DNA of 64,000 nt, from positions 1 through 64,000 of the forward strand of contig JAUMVK010000014.1 of the NCBI GenBank assembly GCA_030530205.1. Reading direction: 5' to 3'. This document shows, one piece after another, positions 25,623-32,688 of the stretch. This stretch comes from RGIG3701 sp030530205 (lineage in GTDB: Bacteria; Planctomycetota; Planctomycetia; Pirellulales; Thermoguttaceae). The notes under the pieces are model-generated. The model ran no database searches. It was given only the letters and a program-made list of their open reading frames with translations, and was not told the DNA's origin. A program made the position numbers and the translations under genes. Positions within the stretch are counted from its first letter, which is position 1; each line of letters begins with the position of its first letter.

Positions 25623-25785
25623 ATGCCTATTCATAATGTCAGTATAAATCAATTAATTTTAAATTTGCAAGAGCATTCTTCAAAGGCATCTTAAAGGGTA
25701 TATTTCAGAAAAATTTAAAAAATTTTGGTTCCACTACTTGACAGAAATTGAAAAATCTGGTTTAATAAAAGAAGGGTTAAGATAA
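25623..25785 (+). pseudogene. Possible frameshifted remnant of a small gene upstream of the RiPP cluster
   Basis: Two protein-like segments lie in different frames. The first is MPIHNVSINQLILNLQEH from 25623. The second is HLKGYISEKFKKFWFHYL, TEIEKSGLIKEGLR, ending at a stop at 25783-25785. A single-base shift near 25680 would join them into a helical protein of about 54 residues. No ribosome binding site is seen, and the cluster promoter lies inside it. It may be a decayed regulator; it may also be chance reading of AT-rich DNA. The rest of 25359-25803 shows nothing recognisable. Confidence 0.3.
25738..25766 (+). promoter_or_regulatory. Promoter of the RiPP cluster
   Basis: TTGACA at 25738-25743 and TTTAAT at 25761-25766 have a 17-base spacer. 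The first gene starts 37 bases downstream. Its ribosome binding site is weak (AAGAAG). Confidence 0.6.
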
Positions 25786-25803
25786 GCTATAAGAAGATTT
25801 ACA

Positions 25804-26826
25804 ATGAATAATAATGATGTTCAATATAATCGACCAGCCTTCTATTTTCAGTGGCATTTTTTAGAGGCATGTAATTTGCGATGTAGACATTGTTATCAAA
25901 ATGGTTATATCCCGCAAATTATTGACAGATCTCTTATTAATATGACCATGACTCAGATTAGTAATGCTTTAAAATCGTGGGAGATGGATGGTCGTTTGTC
26001 ATTAACAGGTGGAGAACCGCTTATTGATACTACAACGCTTTACTATATTTTAGATAATGCTTCATTGATTGAAAATCTTATTCATATAGGACTTTTAACG
26101 AATGGAACATTACTAACTGATAGAGTAGTTGATTCTTTAAGTCGGTATTCAAAGTTAAGAGAAGTGCAAGTTTCGTTGGATGGAGTTATGGCGAAGACCC
26201 ATGACTATTTACGTGGAAATGGGAGTTTTGATAGAACTATTGCAGGTGTAAAAAAACTAATTGCAGTTGGGATACCAGTAACTATAATGTTTACTGCATC
26301 TAAGCTAAATATGAAAGAAGCACCTGCTGTAGTTGATTTGGCCGCAGATTTACAAGTTACGGCTGTTACTGTGGAGCGTTATACTCCTTTTCATTTTTCT
26401 GACGACCCACTAGCATTAACACCAAATGATACAAAATGGATATTTGAACAAGTTTTACTTAAGAAAATAAAATACAGACAGGAAGATCCACCTATAAAAA
26501 TAAGGACTTCTCGTCCATTATGGAATATTCTGTCTGAGAATAGTGGTGGAGCGTGCCCTGTTGGTTTTTCCTGTTTAACAATAATGCACGATGGTAAAGT
26601 TTATCCTTGCCGCCGTTTGCCAATAGAATTAGGAACAATCCAAAAAGATGGACTATTTAAGATTTGGTATACATCCCCAGTACTATGGAGATTACGAGAT
26701 CGTTCACAAGTTTCAAAATGTAATAAATGCCCAAAATCAAGTTTGTGTGGTGGATGTCGTGCAGCGGCATTTGTTCATACCGGAGATATGATGGGAATAG
26801 ATCCTCTTTGTTGGAAGGAGAATTAA
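25804..26826 (+). CDS. Radical SAM/SPASM peptide-modifying enzyme
   Basis: A 340-residue radical SAM enzyme. The cluster-binding CNLRCRHC (residues 21-28) is followed by the Gly-rich SLTGGEPL. The C-terminus has a SPASM/twitch-like cysteine set: CPVGFSCL, YPCRR, CNKCPKSSLCGGC and a final DPLCW, enough to bind auxiliary iron-sulphur clusters. Enzymes of this form install carbon-carbon, thioether or decarboxylated links on ribosomally made peptides. The next gene encodes a PqqD-like carrier with no gap, and a Cys-rich 40-residue peptide gene follows. The precursor is therefore the likely substrate. Codon use is strongly AT-rich, unlike the host genes, indicating transfer. Confidence 0.9.
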   Translation: MNNNDVQYNRPAFYFQWHFLEACNLRCRHCYQNGYIPQIIDRSLINMTMTQISNALKSWEMDGRLSLTGGEPLIDTTTLYYILDNASLIENLIHIGLLTNGTLLTDRVVDSLSRYSKLREVQVSLDGVMAKTHDYLRGNGSFDRTIAGVKKLIAVGIPVTIMFTASKLNMKEAPAVVDLAADLQVTAVTVERYTPFHFSDDPLALTPNDTKWIFEQVLLKKIKYRQEDPPIKIRTSRPLWNILSENSGGACPVGFSCLTIMHDGKVYPCRRLPIELGTIQKDGLFKIWYTSPVLWRLRDRSQVSKCNKCPKSSLCGGCRAAAFVHTGDMMGIDPLCWKEN

Positions 26827-27105
26827 ATGGATAATCAGAAAAAATACAAGCTATCCACCAACTATTTGTTGTACAAAGAAGATGAGGTTAGTAATGACTT
26901 CTATTTATTCAACGTTCAGAATGGTGAAATTTTTCAAATAAATTCAACCACGTATGATTTTTTAAGCATGTGCGATGGAAGCAGGGAAGTGGTTGAAATT
27001 TTCCGCAATTTAACAAAACTATATTCAATCGATTTTCCAACTATTCGAAATGATTTCAGGGGACTTGTTCATCAATGGTTACAGATGGGTATTCTTTTGG
27101 AATAG
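26827..27105 (+). CDS. PqqD-like peptide carrier (RiPP recognition element)
   Basis: A 92-residue stand-alone RRE of the PqqD family. The family pattern is visible: NVQNGEIFQINSTTYDFLSM (strand and helix), CDGSREVVEIFRNLTKLY, then IRNDFRGLVHQWLQMGIL. PqqD-type proteins hold the leader of a precursor peptide and present it to the radical SAM enzyme. Its ATG directly follows the stop of the radical SAM gene, so the two are made together. It lies 62 bases before the precursor gene. The family assignment rests on pattern and context; both agree. Confidence 0.85.
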   Translation: MDNQKKYKLSTNYLLYKEDEVSNDFYLFNVQNGEIFQINSTTYDFLSMCDGSREVVEIFRNLTKLYSIDFPTIRNDFRGLVHQWLQMGILLE

Positions 27106-27167
27106 ATCGGTTTTAGATTGTCTATCGGAGGCAATCGCCTATATATATTAATCACAGGAGTAGTATT

Positions 27168-27290
27168 ATGAAAAAATATGAGTCTCCACTTTTTGTTTCC
27201 TGTAATGGTAAATCGTTTTCAGAAAAATTATGGGAACGTTTTACTGGTAACAGGTGGTGTTTTGGTTGCACAAACTGTAACTGCAACTGA
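27168..27290 (+). CDS. Cys-rich RiPP precursor peptide (40 residues)
   Basis: Begins MKKYESPLFVSCNGKSF and ends NRWCFGCTNCNCN. An AGGAG site lies 8 bases before the ATG. The N-terminal 28 residues, with an LWERF helix-like segment, look like a leader for the RRE. The last 12 residues form a compact core with four cysteines in a CxxCxxCxC pattern and two Asn after Cys. This cysteine density fits thioether or other radical-made crosslinks. It sits between the PqqD-like carrier and the tailoring genes and is followed by a hairpin terminator, as precursors usually are. No match to a named precursor family was recognised. Leader/core boundary is inferred. Confidence 0.85.
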   Translation: MKKYESPLFVSCNGKSFSEKLWERFTGNRWCFGCTNCNCN

Positions 27291-27299
27291 TTGAGTATT

Positions 27300-27340
27300 G
27301 GGAGGAACTTAATTTGGATTAGGTTCCTTCCATTTTAAAT
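27300..27340 (+). terminator. Hairpin after the precursor gene
   Basis: GGGAGGAAC (27300-27308) pairs with GTTCCTTCC (27323-27331) over nine positions with one G-U, followed by ATTTTAAATTT. It begins 10 bases after the precursor stop. It would let the short precursor message be abundant while only some transcripts read into the tailoring genes. Confidence 0.65.
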
Positions 27341-27425
27341 TTACAAATTTATTATAGTGATACGCATATTTAGCTTTAAGTTCAAATATACGTATTATTT
27401 TGGTTTTAAAAAAAGTTTTAAGATA

Positions 27426-28634
27426 ATGTACTTTGATTCTCATATACATATTGGTAATTTCAGTGTGAAAATTTCTGAGGAAAATAAAGACCTGCTGGGG
27501 TATATTGAATATTCAAAAAATACTCCTGAGAACTGTATAAAAAAAGCAATAGCAAATTCAGTTGTTAAAGCGGTTGTCTTTCCTTTTCCTTTAAGAGAAT
27601 ATTCCTTCCAGAAACAAAACGATTATGTATTATCTGCTGCAAAGAAATATCCATATTTTTTTGTGCCATTCTTACTTCCTGAATCTCCTGCTTCTCTTGA
27701 TAAAAAGAAGGATTTTTTCTTTGGAATAAAAGACCATTTTTATTTAGATTTGCTCGACTGCCGTGAAAGAAACGATGTGATTGATTTTGCACAATCAGAG
27801 CATAAAAAATACATATTTCATGCTCATTGGAAAAAATGGGAAGAAAAAATAATATATTTGTGTCAGAATTTCCCGAAATTGGAAATTATTGTTGCACATT
27901 CAGCAAGGATTTCTCCTTTTTTGGGTGATGATTTATCTTCAAGGCTGAAAAATATAAAGGAGCTTATTCCAACTAAATATCAAGAGAATTTTTATTTTGA
28001 AACATCTACTATTAGAAATAGTAAAAGCATTGAGGATTTAGTAAATATCTTTGGTCCTACACATATTTTATGGGGATCTGATTATCCATATTATTCAGTT
28101 CGAGGTGAAAATGTGTTTTCTGAAGAAATCAATACTATTTGTTCTGCCAATATTTCAGATAAAGATAAAGAACTAATCTTACGTGAAAATTTTCGTACCT
28201 TCTATCAAAACGATGAAATCTGGGTTCGTAAAGCATTGCCACAAGACAGTTTTCAACTTTTTGATATTATTGATACGATCATACCTCAAGAACAAAAATT
28301 TTTGGCATTACATCTCAAGAAGCCATTAATCCGTTCTTTGATAAAAAAGGGCCAACACTTACTTATTGCTGAAAATATGTCAAGCAAAATAGTTGGCTTT
28401 TTAAGAAGCAGTGACCGACGTAATAACGGGGTAATGGTAGAAGAAGTTTATGTTTGTCCAGAATTCCGTGGAAAGGGAATAGCCTCAAAACTAATTAATA
28501 GTATATGTGCTAGCTATGAATCTGTGGAAGTCAAAACATTTGCTTCCAATAGTGCAATGATTCATACCTTGGAAAAAATGGATTTTATTCCCAAATATAG
28601 CCCAAAAGGAACAATGATTTTATGGACAAAATAA
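27426..28634 (+). CDS. Amidohydrolase-GNAT acetyltransferase fusion
   Basis: A 402-residue two-domain protein. The first 255 residues are a metal-dependent TIM-barrel hydrolase of the amidohydrolase-2 type. It starts MYFDSHIHIG (HxH metal ligands), has further His in FHAHW and VAHSAR, and the terminal LWGSDYPYYS Asp. The last 140 residues are a GNAT acetyltransferase with VRKALPQDSF, VEEVYVCPEFRGKGIASKLI (acetyl-CoA loop RGKGIAS) and a closing beta motif. ATG 27426 (MYFDSH) is preferred to an in-frame ATG at 27357 because the domain begins there, though its ribosome binding site is weak. It could cleave and acetylate the product or provide immunity. The final codons overlap the next gene by 13 bases. 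Confidence 0.8.
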   Translation: MYFDSHIHIGNFSVKISEENKDLLGYIEYSKNTPENCIKKAIANSVVKAVVFPFPLREYSFQKQNDYVLSAAKKYPYFFVPFLLPESPASLDKKKDFFFGIKDHFYLDLLDCRERNDVIDFAQSEHKKYIFHAHWKKWEEKIIYLCQNFPKLEIIVAHSARISPFLGDDLSSRLKNIKELIPTKYQENFYFETSTIRNSKSIEDLVNIFGPTHILWGSDYPYYSVRGENVFSEEINTICSANISDKDKELILRENFRTFYQNDEIWVRKALPQDSFQLFDIIDTIIPQEQKFLALHLKKPLIRSLIKKGQHLLIAENMSSKIVGFLRSSDRRNNGVMVEEVYVCPEFRGKGIASKLINSICASYESVEVKTFASNSAMIHTLEKMDFIPKYSPKGTMILWTK

Positions 28635-29437
28635 AAAAAATTCCCCCCACAGTGCTTATACGAGCAGGGTTATCATTAAATAATATGCTTGGAGAGATGC
28701 TTAAAAAGAACCTTGAACTTAGGCGAATCACAAAAACAGCATCCCTTCTTCTGTTATCAGGGTTTTCCTCACCTTTTTTCCCACAAATAGCAAATATTTG
28801 TAAATGTTCTCAACGTGTTGATGGAGGTTGGGTTTCAATTGTTGATACTATGTGGAATGTCTTTTTTCTAACTCAATTCAATACAAATTATTATTCAGAA
28901 CAAATTAGCTTAGGAATTGAATATATAAATGCCAATCAAGGAGAACATGGAATTTGGGGACGTTCAATTCGTGATTTCGAACGTATTCCCATTTCCGGGA
29001 TGATGCTTTATTTATTGCCCCAGCTCATTACGCCAAAGCGTATGGCTGCTTTAGAAGATTTATGGTATTCTGAGAAAGATTCTTTAACTTATAAAGCCGC
29101 ATATACATTATTGGCTTTTAAGTGTAATCATTATGTTCCTACAAGAAAGAATCTAATTGAGGAAACTGTAGATTGGTTGGTTCAAAATCAACGAAAAGAT
29201 GGTTCATTTGCCCCTTGGAAAAATCATCCTGTTGCAAGCGATACATATTGTTCATCATTGGCCTTATTGGGTTTATTAACATACGAAGAATATGTACAAA
29301 AATGTGTAGTTTCTACTGCAATAAATTGGTTAGTAGAAAAGCAACTTCCTCAAGGAATTTGGCCCTTCCATGAAATTGAAGATGGTACAAGTTGGGCGTT
29401 ATATTCTCTTAGTATCGCGCATCGTAAAGGTTTTTAG
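28622..29437 (+). CDS. Alpha/alpha-toroid protein with QW-type repeats (squalene cyclase/prenyltransferase fold)
   Basis: A 271-residue protein with four QW-like motifs typical of terpenoid cyclase and prenyltransferase barrels: QRVDGGWV, NQGEHGIWG, NQRKDGSFAPW and KQLPQGIWPF. It is less than half the length of squalene-hopene cyclases (over 600 residues) and lacks a visible DxDD protonation motif. A classical cyclase role is therefore unlikely. In a peptide cluster it might act as a prenyltransferase-like or binding scaffold. LanC enzymes share the toroid fold, but their CHG and zinc-ligand motifs are absent. The start overlaps the upstream gene by 13 bases, and the next gene begins one base after its stop. 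Confidence 0.7.
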   Translation: MDKIKKIPPTVLIRAGLSLNNMLGEMLKKNLELRRITKTASLLLLSGFSSPFFPQIANICKCSQRVDGGWVSIVDTMWNVFFLTQFNTNYYSEQISLGIEYINANQGEHGIWGRSIRDFERIPISGMMLYLLPQLITPKRMAALEDLWYSEKDSLTYKAAYTLLAFKCNHYVPTRKNLIEETVDWLVQNQRKDGSFAPWKNHPVASDTYCSSLALLGLLTYEEYVQKCVVSTAINWLVEKQLPQGIWPFHEIEDGTSWALYSLSIAHRKGF

Positions 29438-29438
29438 A

Positions 29439-30758
29439 ATGAAAAAAATATTATTGATTTATCCCTGCCCAGATGAAATAAAATCCTGTCGTTTTGGGTA
29501 TTCACTATTACTTTTATATATAGCTTCCGATCTGAGGAACCGTGGTTTTAATGTTGAACTTTTGGATTATTCCGTCAATAAATATTCGAAATTTGAGCTT
29601 TCTGGTAAAATTTCAGCGGATTCTATTGTTATTTTAGAAATTGATGCATTTCCATTAAAGCGCTCTGTAAATTTTAAAAACGCTCAAAAGTATGTACAAG
29701 ATATTCGTAGTGTAAACAAGAAAATACCAATAATTGCAATTGGAAAACAGTGTACCCTATTTCATAAAATGTTGGATTTTGTAGATTGTACAATTTCCGG
29801 AGATTCCGAGATTTCAATCTCTAGTGTCATTGAAAATATTGAAAAGGGAATGCCATTGTCTAAATATATTGATTGTGGTGTTTTGGAAGACATGTCTAAA
29901 CTTCCATATCCAGCCTATGATTTATTGTCCAATGAACAAATATGTGGCAAGACTTCAGATTCACATCTACACTTGGCACCTTCCGCACTACTCGAAACCT
30001 CAAGAGGATGTCCAGGGACATGTACTTTTTGCCAAAGAAAGGGATGGGGGAAGAAAATATCATACCTTCCATTAAACCATATATATCATAATTTTGAGTT
30101 ACTACTTAGAAGTGGAATTAGAAATATTTGGATTGTTGATGAAAATTTTGGTGGAAATTTAGCACGTGCAAGAGAAGTAATGGAAACTTTCATCAATATA
30201 AAAAAGAATTATGAAATACGAATGAGTCTAAGTTCATGGACTAAAATAAATACAGAATTTTTAGATTTAGCGAAGAAATGTGGGGTATCCATTATTAGTT
30301 TTGGAATAGAATCAGTTGTTAAAGAAAATCAATTGTTTTATAAAAAACCTATAGATATAGATAATTTGAGGCATATTTTAGAATACGCTGATTCTATTGG
30401 GATTTTTACAGTTGGAAATTTTATAATTGGTTCCCCATTTGATTCGCCTGATGTTGTAGAACAGTCACTTTTATTTGCAAAAGAAAGTGCATTGGATGTA
30501 GTAAACGTAAAAACACTAGATTATATGATAGGATCTGAATTATATGAACAAATTCAAATTCCTAGCTCATTACATAATCATATCCATTTTTTTTCAAGTA
30601 AGGAATTTGGGACAACATCCTTGACTCAACAAGAGATCCAATGCCTAATATCAAAGTTTTATACGGAATTCAATTCCCCTCAAAAAGTCATACATTTGAG
30701 AAATAAAATACTTAAATTTGGGCCTCCTTATTTTAGTGAAAATCAAATTTATAATTAG
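29439..30758 (+). CDS. B12-binding-type radical SAM enzyme
   Basis: A 439-residue protein. An N-terminal Rossmann-like cobalamin-binding region begins MKKILLIYPCPDEI with the shared YSLLLLYIASDLRNRGFNVE. The radical SAM motif is SRGCPGTCTFCQRKGWG (CxxxCxxC, about residue 195), followed by the IWIVDENFGG strand and a C-terminal extension. Enzymes of this class methylate unreactive carbons or rearrange rings, so this is probably a second tailoring enzyme for the precursor. ATG 29439 is one base after the previous stop, with AAAGG nearby. The cobalamin-binding DxHxxG motif is not evident, so cobalamin use is uncertain. AT-rich codon use matches the cluster. Confidence 0.82.
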   Translation: MKKILLIYPCPDEIKSCRFGYSLLLLYIASDLRNRGFNVELLDYSVNKYSKFELSGKISADSIVILEIDAFPLKRSVNFKNAQKYVQDIRSVNKKIPIIAIGKQCTLFHKMLDFVDCTISGDSEISISSVIENIEKGMPLSKYIDCGVLEDMSKLPYPAYDLLSNEQICGKTSDSHLHLAPSALLETSRGCPGTCTFCQRKGWGKKISYLPLNHIYHNFELLLRSGIRNIWIVDENFGGNLARAREVMETFINIKKNYEIRMSLSSWTKINTEFLDLAKKCGVSIISFGIESVVKENQLFYKKPIDIDNLRHILEYADSIGIFTVGNFIIGSPFDSPDVVEQSLLFAKESALDVVNVKTLDYMIGSELYEQIQIPSSLHNHIHFFSSKEFGTTSLTQQEIQCLISKFYTEFNSPQKVIHLRNKILKFGPPYFSENQIYN

Positions 30759-30774
30759 TATGGAAGGTTTTGTA

Positions 30775-31563
30775 ATGGAATTAATTAACTATGAAAAAAT
30801 GACTGCTCCACAGCTTAAAATGCGTTTATCGAATAATGCAGTTTTATTATTGTCTTTTGGTAGCATAGAGCAACATAGTACCCATTTGCCATTAGGAACA
30901 GACTCCCTTTGTTCTTTTAAGAGAGCAGAAAATATCGCCAGAAGAACTGGAAGTGTTTTATTTTCCCCTCTTTCAGTTGGGTATTCGTATAACCATAAAA
31001 ATATGTTTGGTACAGTTTCATTAAGTGCTGAAACAATTCTTCATGTTATTATTGAGATTTTAGATCAACTATGTGTTCAAGGCTGGCAACGTTATATCAT
31101 TTTTTCTGGTCATGCAGGAAATTGGTCAATAATAGAAAGTGCTGTTCAAATTGTCCGTGAAAGATTTCCCTTAGTACAGATTATTCTAAGTAAAGGCTTA
31201 CCTGCTATCGGGTGTGAACAAACTCGTAATCGTTTTCTTAAAAAGCTTGATTTTCATGCAGGAAAAATTGAGACAGCGATAGTCAATTATTATTTCCCTG
31301 AATTAGTCGATAATGACAATATTCCACCTGGTAATAATCATTATCCTCAATATCTTGGGAATTTTTTGGACAAGGACTATTTAGATATTTATGATGAATT
31401 ATTATTGAGAGCAATGATTCCTCAAAATACTGAAAGTATAACTCTGTATGGGAATTGGGGGATTGAGAGTCCTTCTGATTTTAGTTTTGTACCAGTTGCA
31501 GAAGCAATGCAACAGTATGAAGATTTTTTTGTTGAATTAATAAAAAGATGGGATTCAATGTAA
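30775..31563 (+). CDS. Creatininase-family hydrolase (likely precursor-processing peptidase)
   Basis: A 262-residue metal amidohydrolase with the full creatininase ligand set: SIEQHSTHLPLGTD (Glu, His and Asp), FSGHAGN (His) and FHAGKIETA (Glu). In mycofactocin clusters the homologue MftE cuts the modified C-terminus from its precursor, and other relatives act in riboflavin and pterin breakdown. Here the setting, with a radical SAM enzyme, RRE protein and precursor, supports a peptidase role. ATG 30775 has GGAAGG 7 bases before it; earlier in-frame ATGs at 30718 and 30760 lie within or just after the preceding gene. The next gene follows 9 bases after the stop. Confidence 0.85.
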   Translation: MELINYEKMTAPQLKMRLSNNAVLLLSFGSIEQHSTHLPLGTDSLCSFKRAENIARRTGSVLFSPLSVGYSYNHKNMFGTVSLSAETILHVIIEILDQLCVQGWQRYIIFSGHAGNWSIIESAVQIVRERFPLVQIILSKGLPAIGCEQTRNRFLKKLDFHAGKIETAIVNYYFPELVDNDNIPPGNNHYPQYLGNFLDKDYLDIYDELLLRAMIPQNTESITLYGNWGIESPSDFSFVPVAEAMQQYEDFFVELIKRWDSM

Positions 31564-31572
31564 GGAAACCTT

Positions 31573-32121
31573 ATGGACACTTCATATTCAGACGGAATAT
31601 TTTATGATAACAATCATAGGATAAATCCATTCTTAATCAGTGTTACAAAGACGATTTCCCCTGGAATTGTAATCGATTACGGATGTGGCATCGGGACAAA
31701 TGCTCAATACTTAAAACAATTGGGTTGGGAGGTTTTTGTTGTAGAAAAAGAACCTATTGCAATTTCATCCCTCCGAAAAAAATTTGAAACTGAAAGAATT
31801 GTGGTGGGAGATTGTACCTCCTTGGATTTTTCACGATTACCAACCTGTGATTTGGCTATCTGTAATTATGTACTTCAACATTTTTCAGTCGAAGCAGCAG
31901 AAATTTTTCTTTTAAATGTGGTTTCGAAAGTAAAAGAAGATGGTTATTTACAAATTTCATTATTTGATAGAGAAAATGTAATCACTTCGACCCAAATAAA
32001 TTCTTTATTTAGAAATAATGGTTGTGTACTATTGGAACAAAAATACTGGACCCGTTGGGATCACGATCATGGGCCTGTTCATTTCCATAAAGGATATGAA
32101 AGTTTTTGGAAAAAGAAGTAA
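31573..32121 (+). CDS. Class I SAM-dependent methyltransferase
   Basis: A 182-residue small methyltransferase. Motif I is VIDYGCGIGTNAQYL (about residue 35), the acidic strand-2 end is VVEKEP, motif III is VVGDCTSLDF, and motif IV-like is LAICNYVLQHF. The C-terminus (EQKYWTRWDHDHGPVHFHKG) is rich in aromatic and His residues and may hold the peptide substrate. AAGGAA precedes the ATG. It is the last gene of the AT-rich cluster; the IS-like element begins 9 bases after its stop. Substrate could be an O or N site of the RiPP product; nothing in the sequence decides this. Confidence 0.85.
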   Translation: MDTSYSDGIFYDNNHRINPFLISVTKTISPGIVIDYGCGIGTNAQYLKQLGWEVFVVEKEPIAISSLRKKFETERIVVGDCTSLDFSRLPTCDLAICNYVLQHFSVEAAEIFLLNVVSKVKEDGYLQISLFDRENVITSTQINSLFRNNGCVLLEQKYWTRWDHDHGPVHFHKGYESFWKKK

Positions 32122-32130
32122 TTATTCTAG

Positions 32131-32670
32131 GGCGAGTTTACTCACACAAAATAAAAATTTGAGTTAATTTGCCGCCGATATGTTGACATTATGCAACTTA
32201 ACGAAAAACAATTCAAAAATTTCGTGTCTCTGCTGCCAAGGCAAAGAGGAAACGTCAAAATCGACAATTTGACAAAGATCAATGTATTGTTGTATGTCGG
32301 CGAAAATGGCTGAAAATGGTGGGTTTTGCCAGAGAAATACGGTCTATGGTATACCGTCTACATGCGGTTCAGCTGATGGGAAAAACGGCGTTATTGACAA
32401 TGTATTTAACGCTTTGCATGAGGAATTTAATGTTGCCGTTGATAAAAAGTTCACATCATTGGATAGTATCTCAGTAAAAGTGTATCCTGAATCGAATCGT
32501 AAAACACTTTGGTAATACGATAAAACGCTTTATCACCGACGAAATGAGATCGAACGCTTAAACGTCAATCGCCATATATTTACCCAATTCGATAAAACGG
32601 ACATAATTTACAAAGCGCTCATTCAACTTGTACTTGTTCGGGATTTCCTCCGAAAAAGTGTGAACACGCC
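32131..32670 (+). mobile_element. Decayed IS5-type insertion sequence bounded by CTAG
   Basis: The ends GGCGAGTTTACTCAC (from 32131) and GTGTGAACACGCC (to 32670) are imperfect inverted repeats. Each is flanked by CTAG (32127-32130 and 32671-32674), as in a 4-base target duplication at the CTAG-type target known for IS5 relatives. At 540 bases it is well below a complete IS. It lies exactly between the RiPP cluster and the CBASS genes. Confidence 0.7.
32191..32670 (+). pseudogene. IS5-family transposase remnant with stops, frameshift and deletion
   Basis: The reading begins MQLNEKQFKNFVSLLPRQRG and continues with GENG, a stop, then LPEKYGLWYTVYMRFS and a second stop. A shifted frame continues as KNGVIDNVFNALHEEFNV. 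After a gap, the C-terminus reads TLYHRRNEIERL and FDKTDIIYKALIQLVLVRDFL, the conserved end of IS5/ISL2-type transposases with the YREK-like catalytic region. The central DDE part is largely missing. The gene cannot make an active enzyme. Confidence 0.75.
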
Positions 32671-32688
32671 CTAGAAGAAGACAAACCT

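Noticed and set aside
28622..29437. LanC-type lanthionine cyclase
   Set aside because: The toroid shape could fit, but the zinc ligands and CHG motif of LanC are missing, and QW-type motifs point to the terpenoid cyclase fold.
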